Shown here: one piece after another, positions 1-6,261 of the stretch | How positions within the stretch are numbered: the first letter of the stretch is position 1 | Layout: each line of letters begins with the position of its first letter | Assembly (NCBI GenBank): GCA_028290765.1 | Contig: JAQGJF010000212.1 | Coordinates: forward strand, 1-6,881 | Reading direction: 5' to 3' | DNA length: 6,881 bases | From: Tardiphaga sp. | GTDB lineage: Bacteria > Pseudomonadota > Alphaproteobacteria > Rhizobiales > Xanthobacteraceae | Position numbers and translations under genes: made by a program | The notes under the pieces: model-generated | What the model was told of the DNA's origin: nothing | Databases searched by the model: none | What the model saw: the letters and a program-made list of their open reading frames with translations, nothing else

Positions 1-116
1 CTCAATGACCCGAATCCGGCTAGTTCGGACGATTACGGGCCAGTGCACGGATTTGAGGCATGCGGCAGCGCAACATGAGCGCCCTTGCAGCGGCCATCTC
101 GCACTCAGCCCGCCAA

Positions 117-2591
117 TCAATAATGGCTCTGGCCAGACCCATTGAGCGCGCGGACATGACCTGAAGGACAGTCGGCCGCAATCGAGCTCCGGGAGGGCCT
201 CAACCTGACGATCCTGGTCGCGTCTGGAGCGAGATGGAAATAATTGTCTTCAGGGACAAAGTGATCGTCCGTGATTTCAATGAATCGCATGGTCGTCTCA
301 GCGTGGAGCTTCACGAAGAATCCGTCACGGTCGTGGCCGAGCGCCACGTTGATGATTTGATCGGGTCCAGACTTCGGTGGCGCGAGAAAGTGAAAGGCTT
401 CCGTCTGCTGGTCGGCTTCCGCGCTGTCGAACGTTGCATGCACCACGTCATGAGCGGCGGGCCCGAACCTGTAGCAATGGCCGGCATCGAAAAAACAATC
501 GAACAGTTCGAATGATCCGAGTGACAATCCCGAATGCGGTCCGACGGTCACTTCACGCGCGGCCTCGATCACGGGCGTCTTGCCGTCCCGAAGGCAGCGC
601 AGCACGAGTTTGCCGGAAACGGCGCGCGGGCTGTCGTTGACGAGATGCAGATAGAGTCCGTTGGTGCCCTCATCGGTGATGGAAAGCCGCAGCGGCCATG
701 CGGCGCGGCGCAGCGCATGGAAGGCTGATTTCGGCCGCCCGTCCGAATCCAGCAGCCCCCAGCCGGCGCCGGGCCACAGATCGCGCCACAGCCACAAAAG
801 CGCACCGGCCGTGGTCGACGCCGGGCGCCGCCATTCATCCAGCGTGCGCTCGACGATCTCGGCCGTGATCGCGCGCGAGAGGCCGCGCCAGCGCGCCGGA
901 TCGGTCTCGCGCAGGCCGCGGCCGTTTTCACCCCAGAGCGCGGTGAGATAGTGCTCGCGCACGTCTTCGAAATCCCAGGATGCGCCGCCGTCGCGCGGGA
1001 CCCGCGCCAGCCAGCGCGTCGTGTCCGTGCCCGGATCGAGCTTATGGGTCGACAACATGCGATCGTCCGGCAGGTTGGCGAAGGCAAGGCATTCGGACGC
1101 GAAGCGGACATTGGCGCGGCGCGCGTCTTCCAGCGGCCGCAGATAGGCGCCGACTCCGTAATAATGCGACGGTCCGGCTTCAGATACAAACGGCAGCGAG
1201 CCTCCTGACGGCGAGCCCGGCACATAGACGACCTCGGACCATTGCGCCAGGACCTCGGGGATGACGGTCTCGGCTAGGAGTACGTCGCGCTTCTCGCGCG
1301 GAAGTCCCATCATGGCGGCCTGCTGGCCGACTTCGCTGCCGCCGCAGAACACCGCCAGTGACGGCGATGCGCCAAGCCGTCGAATGAAGGCCGTGATCTC
1401 GCTGCGGATGATGTCGACGAAGGGCGCGTCCGAAGGGTAGTCGAAATTGGCCAGCATGGCATCCTGCCAGACCAGGATGCCCAACGCATCGCAGGTTCGG
1501 TAGAACTCGGGCGCCTCATACTGCATCGTGCCGCTGAGCCGGACCATGTTGAGGCCGGCGCTCTGCATGAGGCCGAGCTCGCGCTCGTAGTCCATTTCGG
1601 GGGCCTGCAGATTGACGATGTCCAGGGGGGTCCAGCACGCTCCCCGGCAAAACATCCGCACGCCATTCACCTGCAGGGCGAAGCCGCCGCCATCCGGTCC
1701 ACGATCGATTTCGATGGTGCGGAATCCGACATGGCCGAGATCGATGTGGGTATCGCCGATGTCGACGGCGACCGCATGGAGCGCGGGATGGCCGTGGGTG
1801 TGCGGCCACCACAATTCCACGTCGGGGATGCGAAGCGAGCCTTGCCAATTTCTGGATCCATCTGCCTTGGATCCATTTGGCGCGAGTTCGGCAACAACGC
1901 CGGCACACCGCAGAATCGGCGTCACACCCTGCGGAACACCTGAAAGATCCAGCGCGAGTGAAACCACGCCGTCCGTACTCTCGACCCCAGTGCGCAGATC
2001 GATGTCATGTGCGCGGACCGGTCCTTCGTCGATCAGCAGGACAGCGCGATAGGGACCGACGACATCGACCGGGGGACACCAGCCGGGCATGTGGCCGATC
2101 AGCGTGGTGCGCAGGAAGCGCAGCCGCGGCTCCTCGATCATCATCGTCTTCCAGCGCGCCCGCGGCCCGCGGACACCAGCAAGAATGGTCTGGAGACTGC
2201 GAAACGCGATATGAAGCCATGGCTCGCCATCGAGCGTGACCTCGCCCTCATAAGGCTCGAACATCGAGCTGCTTTTGAGGATCAGCCGGCCGTCCAGAAA
2301 AACCTCGGCAAATGTCGCGAGCCCCTCGAAGCGCAGAATGCGTCGCCCCTGCCCGCTTATCCGCACGCGGTACCAGACGTCCTTGTCGTGCAGCGGCAGC
2401 GGGTCGTCGAAGCTCCATTGCCCGAGCGCCCGCAACGCGCCGGCGGCGGTCCCCGGGACCAGCGCCGGCAGCCAGGCCGCCTCGGTCAAGTGACTCGGTT
2501 CTTGCCACGCCTGAGGCGGCGAGAGTGCCAGTTCCCACCCGGCCGTGAGCGATTGCACCTGCCGTCCGGTCATGGCGCAAATATCAGTCAT
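117..2591 (-). CDS. Glycoside hydrolase family 2, beta-mannosidase-like
   Basis: The 824-residue product is a GH2 enzyme of the beta-mannosidase type, expected to release a sugar from the non-reducing end of a glycoside with retention. Visible in order: a jelly-roll sugar-binding region (about 10-190), an immunoglobulin-like domain ending in ELWWP (259-263), the entry to the catalytic barrel (VGFR 288-291, VNG 308-310), the NMVRLSG and CDALGILVWQDAM segments (348-379), the acid/base region GGSE (Glu420), the nucleophile region RFASE (Glu500), then C-terminal beta domains with EDNYFHL near 781-787. Both catalytic glutamates are present, but the nearly invariant Asn before the acid/base is Ser419, and the usual WGGG after NMxR reads SGTM. 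No signal peptide is visible, so it is probably cytoplasmic. I chose the ATG at 2591, 8 bases after the DUF1839 stop; the open frame continues to 2894 but that part lies inside DUF1839. It is the last gene of the operon. Exact substrate is unknown. Confidence 0.87.
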   Translation of the reverse strand: MTDICAMTGRQVQSLTAGWELALSPPQAWQEPSHLTEAAWLPALVPGTAAGALRALGQWSFDDPLPLHDKDVWYRVRISGQGRRILRFEGLATFAEVFLDGRLILKSSSMFEPYEGEVTLDGEPWLHIAFRSLQTILAGVRGPRARWKTMMIEEPRLRFLRTTLIGHMPGWCPPVDVVGPYRAVLLIDEGPVRAHDIDLRTGVESTDGVVSLALDLSGVPQGVTPILRCAGVVAELAPNGSKADGSRNWQGSLRIPDVELWWPHTHGHPALHAVAVDIGDTHIDLGHVGFRTIEIDRGPDGGGFALQVNGVRMFCRGACWTPLDIVNLQAPEMDYERELGLMQSAGLNMVRLSGTMQYEAPEFYRTCDALGILVWQDAMLANFDYPSDAPFVDIIRSEITAFIRRLGASPSLAVFCGGSEVGQQAAMMGLPREKRDVLLAETVIPEVLAQWSEVVYVPGSPSGGSLPFVSEAGPSHYYGVGAYLRPLEDARRANVRFASECLAFANLPDDRMLSTHKLDPGTDTTRWLARVPRDGGASWDFEDVREHYLTALWGENGRGLRETDPARWRGLSRAITAEIVERTLDEWRRPASTTAGALLWLWRDLWPGAGWGLLDSDGRPKSAFHALRRAAWPLRLSITDEGTNGLYLHLVNDSPRAVSGKLVLRCLRDGKTPVIEAAREVTVGPHSGLSLGSFELFDCFFDAGHCYRFGPAAHDVVHATFDSAEADQQTEAFHFLAPPKSGPDQIINVALGHDRDGFFVKLHAETTMRFIEITDDHFVPEDNYFHLAPDATRIVRLRPSRSSIAADCPSGHVRALNGSGQSHY
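1853..1876. repeat. Direct repeat TGGATCCAT within the GH2 gene
   Basis: TGGATCCAT occurs at 1853-1861 and again at 1868-1876, a 15-base, in-frame offset. It encodes two GS-containing units of a surface loop (NGSKADGSRN, residues 239-248) in the immunoglobulin-like domain before the catalytic barrel. It looks like a small loop duplication with no effect on the frame. Confidence 0.6.
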
Positions 2592-2599
2592 GGGATCCG

Positions 2600-3592
2600 T
2601 CAGGCTGCCGCGCCGGTGACGGCAAATCTGTTTTGCAACCCGCCGAGGACGGTGTCGTAATCGGCGGCCATCTGATCGATGGCCTCGGCAAAACTGGGAC
2701 TCTTTTTCCGCACGGCGGCGCGCGCAAGCTGGAACTGCATCAGTTTGGCGTTCTGCGAAATCGATTGCGCGGCCAATTTCGATCGCTCCAGCCCGCCATC
2801 GCCGTGCTGCTGGAGCCAGGCCATATGGGAAGCCAGCAATTCGAAATTCGCCCCGGCCTGGCGCAGCGTGTTGAACGCGTAGCGGTGAAACCACTCGACC
2901 GGCTCGCTCGCCAGCCGCGCCACGTTGCGCTCGAGGGTCTCGCCCCAGGCCCGGAACGGATTTTGTGGCGGGCGGCGAGCCAGATGCCGCTCGAGCAGCC
3001 CGCGGGCGATCTCGACCTGTTCGAATGCCGGGCGCGCCTTGCCGAATTTCAGGAACTCGACATAAGGAAACAGCGGCAGGCCACCGGCCTCCGAGGGACG
3101 CAACAGCGCGTCGAAATCCTCGGCCTCGAGGCGAAAATACCCGGAATTGTGGAAGTAATCGAGGCGTCGGTTGTCCGAATCCAGGCGATTGACGCCGATC
3201 GTGGTCTTGCCATGCGTGGCGCGATAGCTGACGCCTCTCGTGTCCGGCAGATAGAATGAATCGACTTCGACCAGTGGCAGCCTGCCCCGCCCGATTTGCG
3301 TGCGCAGGTGGTCTTCGAGGCGGTCGTAGATCGCCAGTTCGAGGATCTCGACGCCGTAGAGCGTCGCAATATCCGCCGCGGGGAACTTGAAGAAGGTGAA
3401 CTGATCCCCCTCGAAGTCCTGCGCCACGGTGAAGCCGAGCGCGGCTCGCGGGTCTTCGCCACGTTGCGCCAACACCTCGATCAGGAGATCGACATAGCAG
3501 TTGGTCTCAGCCCAATCCCGCGTCTGGTTGTGCAGCAGATGCCTGGTGTAGGCGGCAGGATCAGGACCGTCGATAACGATGGGCGGCAGCAA
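2600..3592 (-). CDS. DUF1839 family protein, possible aminoacyl transferase
   Basis: This 330-residue protein matches the DUF1839 pattern as I know it: a DPAAYTRH start, ETNCYVD (29-35), DFEGDQFTFFKFP (59-71), EVDSFYLPDT (109-118), HGKTTIG (127-133) and YFHNSGYF (146-153). The family has no established function. The start is a TTG at 3592, three bases after the ligase TGA, with a G-rich GGGGGTGAG stretch as ribosome site; no in-frame ATG exists before residue 257, and the conserved N-terminus requires this start or one very near it. Cys32 at the head of a predicted helix, followed by His127 opening a beta strand and an HN pair (148-149), resembles papain/C39-like and BtrH-type enzymes. With a carrier protein and its ligase in the same operon, transfer of the aminoacyl group to an acceptor is a reasonable guess, but it is inference. 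The C-terminal third is helical and charged, with no membrane segment. Confidence 0.85.
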   Translation of the reverse strand: MLPPIVIDGPDPAAYTRHLLHNQTRDWAETNCYVDLLIEVLAQRGEDPRAALGFTVAQDFEGDQFTFFKFPAADIATLYGVEILELAIYDRLEDHLRTQIGRGRLPLVEVDSFYLPDTRGVSYRATHGKTTIGVNRLDSDNRRLDYFHNSGYFRLEAEDFDALLRPSEAGGLPLFPYVEFLKFGKARPAFEQVEIARGLLERHLARRPPQNPFRAWGETLERNVARLASEPVEWFHRYAFNTLRQAGANFELLASHMAWLQQHGDGGLERSKLAAQSISQNAKLMQFQLARAAVRKKSPSFAEAIDQMAADYDTVLGGLQNRFAVTGAAA

Positions 3593-3595
3593 GGC

Positions 3596-4525
3596 TCACC
3601 CCCACAAGACGCGGCGGACCTCGTCCGGCCATCGATCGACCGCCGTGCCGTGGTGCCTGAACAGCGCAAGCGCGGTCCGCTCCAGGCCAAAGCCGACGCA
3701 GGCCGAATGCGCGACATCGCCATTGGCGAGCTGCATGCCCCACAGGCTGCCGAAGTGGTTCTGGTGATAATTGAAAGACAGGCACGCGGTCGGCGTTTCG
3801 TCGCTGGCGACCGGGATCAGCAATTCGAATTTGAGCCCCTGTTCCCGCTGGTTCGACGCCATGACCTTGCCGGTGCGGCCGAAGAAGGGGTCGTTCGCAA
3901 TATCGATCACGCAGGGCAGCCCCAACGACGCGATCAGCTTTTCGCCGCGGTCCAGCCATGTGGCACGGAATTCCGTCACTTCATCGGCGGTGCCGATCCG
4001 CACGAATTCGCGCATCCGGAACAGCTGCATCCGGGCCGGATCTTTCGACGGCTCGTGGCGGAAACAATATGATTTGAGGTCGAACAGGCGACCGCCTTCG
4101 GGAACGGGGCCTTCCGCCGCAACCGTCGGGTAAAGCGGATAGCAGGCGGCCGGCGTCAGCGCGACTTCCGTTGCGTCCTGCATCTCGGTCCAGTCCTGCC
4201 CCTGCTCGATCATTCCGACCAGTTTGGCATGGTCCGCGGTATCGCCCATGAAGGAGTGAACGCAGCCGGCCAGTTGCGGGAAGCTCTTGAGGTAGCCGGC
4301 CTTCTCCAGGTTCTTGCGCGGCATACCCGGCGGGAAATGGATACGGGTGGCGCGATCGCCGACCGCTATTCTGGTCACCGCGGCCTCGAAGCCGTCGATG
4401 ACTTCCTCGAACACCCCGGCGCGGCCATACAGGCCGTCGACGCCGGTCCTGATCAGGATCGATTCATCGAACAGGGCGTTGAGAAACGCTTCCGGACTCT
4501 GCACGGGTTTGACGGGTGCATTCAT
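3596..4525 (-). CDS. Amino acid:[carrier-protein] ligase (class II aaRS-like)
   Basis: The 309-residue protein is a stand-alone catalytic core related to the atypical (methanogenic-archaeal type) seryl-tRNA synthetase, without a tRNA-binding domain. Characterised relatives from Bradyrhizobium and Agrobacterium activate small amino acids, chiefly glycine, with ATP and load them on the phosphopantetheine of a carrier protein rather than on tRNA. Class II motif 2 is at 153-179 (FRHE with Arg156 and Glu158, then the FRMREFVRIG segment), and motif 3 at 276-289 (GFGLERTALALF with Arg283). Cys128, Glu173 and Cys276 fit the zinc ligands I recall as Cys131, Glu176 and Cys279 in the Bradyrhizobium enzyme, at a constant offset of three. 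I chose the ATG at 4525 because GGAG lies 7 bases upstream; the open frame extends 12 codons further but overlaps the preceding gene. The flavoprotein ends 4 bases upstream and DUF1839 starts 3 bases downstream. Its partner is presumably the carrier protein at 5741-5986. Confidence 0.93.
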   Translation of the reverse strand: MNAPVKPVQSPEAFLNALFDESILIRTGVDGLYGRAGVFEEVIDGFEAAVTRIAVGDRATRIHFPPGMPRKNLEKAGYLKSFPQLAGCVHSFMGDTADHAKLVGMIEQGQDWTEMQDATEVALTPAACYPLYPTVAAEGPVPEGGRLFDLKSYCFRHEPSKDPARMQLFRMREFVRIGTADEVTEFRATWLDRGEKLIASLGLPCVIDIANDPFFGRTGKVMASNQREQGLKFELLIPVASDETPTACLSFNYHQNHFGSLWGMQLANGDVAHSACVGFGLERTALALFRHHGTAVDRWPDEVRRVLWG

Positions 4526-4529
4526 CAGA

Positions 4530-5738
4530 TTACTCCAGACCTGAATCAAACCGGCTGGCAACCACCAGGCCCGCGGTATTGGACAAGATGCGATCGTTCG
4601 CCACCATCAGCGGCGCGGACAGCACATCCCTCAGATGTCGGCCGACCGAGAACGGACCATCGTTGCGATAGCCGGCGATGCCGGCCACCATCAGCGCCTC
4701 GCGCACGACATCGACGGCCATGGTCGATGTGACGACCTTGAGGTTGTTCATTTCGATCGCGAAATTGATCGAATTGAGATCATCATCATCGTGCTTGGCG
4801 GCCTCGAAGCGTTCGATGTGAGCGACGAGGGTGGATTTGAAGGTCTGCAGTTTCGCGGTCGCCTCGGCCAGTCGCGCGGCACCGGGAAGCGGTCCGGCAA
4901 AATCCACCGGCATCCGGCGCGCGGTGGCGCGAACCGATGCGTGAGCCCGCGATAATGCATCGGCGGCAATGCCGAACCACACGCTGCTCCACAGAACATG
5001 CGCGGTCGCGAGCATCGATTGGACGGCAATCTCGTGAAACGGCTTGGGAAAGACCTGCTCGGCCGCCGCTTTCGCGGTCAACAGATAGCCTTCCGAACAT
5101 GTCGCGCGCATGCCCAGCGTGTTCCACTCGCTGGTCCGCGTCAGTTCATAATCGTCGCGCCGGAGCGCAATCAGCACCTGGTCCGATCCGGCGGAATCCG
5201 GCCCTCGCCGCGCCGTCGCCATGATGATATCGGCTTCCGTCGCGTAAGAGAGAACGCTGGCCTGCTTCGTCAAAGTGACGTGATCGCCATCGACCAGCAC
5301 GGCGCAGTTCGATATTCGCAGATCGCCGCCGATTCCGGCTTCCGTGGTCGACGACGCAATCAGCAACTGCTTGCTGGCAATATCGCGCATCAGTGCGCGG
5401 TGCCATTCGGTCTGCATGCCATGGGCGACCAGACTGGACAGTTTGATCTGGTGCATCGCGTAGACCATGCCGCTGGCGCCGCAGGCACCGGCAAGGATCG
5501 CGCACAGATCGGCGATCTTGCGCAGGCCCAATTCCCGGCCGCCGAGACTCTTCGGAACCATGAGACCCAGCATGCCGTCGCGTCGCAACGCCGCAAAGGT
5601 CTGCGACGGGAAAGTGGCGGTTCGGTCGGCGGCTTCGGCATTCGGGCCGGCCACATCGGCTGCAATCCGACGCATGGCGTCACGCCATGTCGCGGCATCG
5701 AGCGCGACATCACTCTCCAGTACCGCGTTGGTGGCCAT
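4530..5738 (-). CDS. Acyl-CoA dehydrogenase-fold flavoprotein
   Basis: The 402-residue product has the full acyl-CoA dehydrogenase fold: N-terminal helices (10-120) with GLMVPKSLGGRELGL (58-72), the flavin-contact segment SSTTEAGIGGD (129-139), the middle beta domain with LGMRATCSEG (208-217), and the C-terminal helical bundle ending RHLRDVLSAPLMVANDRI (367-384). At the C-terminal position where medium-chain-type dehydrogenases have the catalytic base (YEGT), this protein has MVAN, and I see no Glu at the alternative isovaleryl-CoA dehydrogenase position either. That favours a class D flavin monooxygenase-like role (as in DszC or HpaB relatives) or an unusual oxidase over a classical dehydrogenase. 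Lying between the carrier protein and its ligase, it probably acts on a carrier-bound aminoacyl group rather than on a CoA ester (inference). The ATG at 5738 is preceded by GAAGG at 5746-5750 with 7 bases of spacing, and the carrier protein stop is 2 bases upstream. A run of four Asp is at 317-320. Confidence 0.88.
   Translation of the reverse strand: MATNAVLESDVALDAATWRDAMRRIAADVAGPNAEAADRTATFPSQTFAALRRDGMLGLMVPKSLGGRELGLRKIADLCAILAGACGASGMVYAMHQIKLSSLVAHGMQTEWHRALMRDIASKQLLIASSTTEAGIGGDLRISNCAVLVDGDHVTLTKQASVLSYATEADIIMATARRGPDSAGSDQVLIALRRDDYELTRTSEWNTLGMRATCSEGYLLTAKAAAEQVFPKPFHEIAVQSMLATAHVLWSSVWFGIAADALSRAHASVRATARRMPVDFAGPLPGAARLAEATAKLQTFKSTLVAHIERFEAAKHDDDDLNSINFAIEMNNLKVVTSTMAVDVVREALMVAGIAGYRNDGPFSVGRHLRDVLSAPLMVANDRILSNTAGLVVASRFDSGLE
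4533..4536 (-). promoter_or_regulatory. Ribosome binding site of the ligase gene
   Basis: GGAG on the minus strand, 7 bases before the ATG at 4525 and directly abutting the TAA stop of the flavoprotein gene (4530-4532). It fixes the ligase start at 4525 and suggests translational coupling of the two genes. Confidence 0.8.
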
Positions 5739-5740
5739 GA

Positions 5741-5986
5741 TCAGACCTTCACAGTGGCAAGCTGCTCGACCGCGGCCGTCAACCCGCCGACCGTCGCGAA
5801 TGTCTTGCGGGTCAACAGGCTGTTCGGAAACTCGATGTCGAACGCTTCTTCGACCGCCAGCATGAGCTGAACGGAGCCAAACGACGTCATGCCTGCATCG
5901 AACAGACTATCCTGGTCCGACAGACCGTCGATCGGAACCGGCAAGAGGTTCATCGAGCCAATAATAGTGCGCACACGATCACGCAT
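5741..5986 (-). CDS. Aminoacyl carrier protein
   Basis: An 81-residue acyl/peptidyl carrier protein, the expected acceptor of the amino acid activated by the ligase of this operon. The four-helix layout is readable: helix 1 (MRDRVRTIIGSM), a loop with DSLFDAGMTSF (26-36), helix 2 (VQLMLAVEEAFDIEFP, from 38), and a helix 3 to helix 4 region with KTFATVGGLTAAVEQL. Ser35 in the TSF triplet is the predicted phosphopantetheine site and corresponds to the Ser of the usual DSL; Asp is replaced by Thr and Leu by Phe, which sets it apart from fatty acid synthesis ACPs. A phosphopantetheinyl transferase must be supplied from elsewhere in the genome. I chose the ATG at 5986 because TGGAG lies 8 bases upstream. 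The open frame reaches back to 6118, but that extension contains no carrier-like sequence. It is the first gene of the operon. Confidence 0.93.
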   Translation of the reverse strand: MRDRVRTIIGSMNLLPVPIDGLSDQDSLFDAGMTSFGSVQLMLAVEEAFDIEFPNSLLTRKTFATVGGLTAAVEQLATVKV

Positions 5987-5994
5987 GAATAAAT

Positions 5995-5998
5995 CTCC
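5995..5998 (-). promoter_or_regulatory. Ribosome binding site of the carrier protein gene
   Basis: GGAG on the minus strand, 8 bases before the ATG at 5986. It decides the start at 5986 in preference to upstream in-frame starts as far as 6118. Confidence 0.8.
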
Positions 5999-6061
5999 AG
6001 AAGAATAAGGTTTATCCGCTTCATCAGACCGCTTGGAACGGCGCCAAACCTGTCCTGAGGA

Positions 6062-6091
6062 ATAGCAGCAAAATATCGAGAAAATTGTAAA
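6062..6091 (-). promoter_or_regulatory. Weak candidate promoter for the aminoacyl-carrier operon
   Basis: Read on the minus strand, TTTACA (6086-6091, five of six matches to the sigma-70 -35 box) is followed after 18 bases by TGCTAT (6062-6067, three of six matches to the -10 box). Transcription would begin near 6055, giving a leader of about 70 bases before the carrier protein ATG. The -10 box is poor, so this is only a suggestion. TACAAT nearby is a better -10 hexamer but has no properly spaced -35. Confidence 0.22.
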
Positions 6092-6136
6092 AAGGTACCG
6101 ATCCGGACGGGGGATCAAGGATCAGCCTTAACAAAG

Positions 6137-6171
6137 TTGCGACTCGATTGCGTAGTCATGCGCAGTCGCAA
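6137..6171. promoter_or_regulatory. Inverted repeat with phased TTGCG repeats, putative operator
   Basis: TTGCGACT (6137-6144) and AGTCGCAA (6164-6171) are perfect inverted copies separated by 19 bases. Within the same stretch, TTGCG, TTGCG and ATGCG begin at 6137, 6148 and 6158, so the shared TGCG cores begin at 6138, 6149 and 6159, spacings of 11 and 10 bases or about one helical turn. The position, in a divergent intergenic region, suits a transcription factor binding site. The regulator is unknown and no regulator gene is in the window. Confidence 0.45.
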
Positions 6172-6180
6172 ACCGTTAAT

Positions 6181-6191
6181 GTTAAATTAAC
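6181..6191. repeat. Short AT-rich palindrome GTTAA-A-TTAAC
   Basis: Arms of 5 bases (GTTAA 6181-6185, TTAAC 6187-6191) surround one central base, and a further GTTAA copy sits at 6175-6179. It lies 10 bases past the larger inverted repeat. It may be a second regulator site or simply AT-rich promoter sequence; a palindrome this short can occur by chance. Confidence 0.3.
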
Positions 6192-6261
6192 TCCCCGCTG
6201 TTCGATGCATCCTGCGCAGCTATGCTGAAACGCAGCGAATGCAGTCGAGTTGGAGAGATAC

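Larger units (their letters stand above)
5987..6261. other. Divergent intergenic region between operon and acyltransferase gene
   Basis: This 275-base stretch separates the minus-strand operon from the plus-strand acyltransferase gene and must hold the promoters for both. It is more AT-rich than the genes around it. It contains the inverted repeat at 6137-6171, the palindrome at 6181-6191 and a weak minus-strand promoter candidate at 6062-6091. I found no convincing plus-strand promoter hexamers; the stretch 6192-6251 has no clear signal. Open frames crossing the region show no protein-family features. Confidence 0.75.

Noticed and set aside
1..116. A terminator or small gene downstream of the GH2 gene
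   Set aside because: No clear stem followed by a T run on the minus strand; a 25-codon frame there has no supporting features.
2592..2894. N-terminal extension of the GH2 frame by 101 residues
   Set aside because: It lies wholly inside DUF1839 on the same strand, is Arg-rich and shows no GH2 features; the ATG at 2591 fits the operon spacing.
3296..4072. 258-codon open frame on the plus strand
   Set aside because: Antisense to DUF1839 and the ligase, both of which have clear family motifs.
3596..4525. A true seryl-tRNA synthetase
   Set aside because: At 309 residues it lacks a tRNA-binding domain and sits beside a carrier protein gene, matching the carrier-ligase family.
4526..4561. Earlier ligase start with 12 extra residues
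   Set aside because: It overlaps the end of the flavoprotein gene and has no ribosome site, while GGAG precedes the ATG at 4525.
4998..5870. 290-codon open frame on the plus strand
   Set aside because: Antisense to the flavoprotein and carrier genes, Arg/Gln/His-rich, no recognisable motifs; a typical GC-rich shadow.
5987..6118. N-terminal extension of the carrier protein by 44 residues
   Set aside because: It has no carrier-like sequence and lies in the AT-rich promoter region; the ATG at 5986 has a good ribosome binding site.
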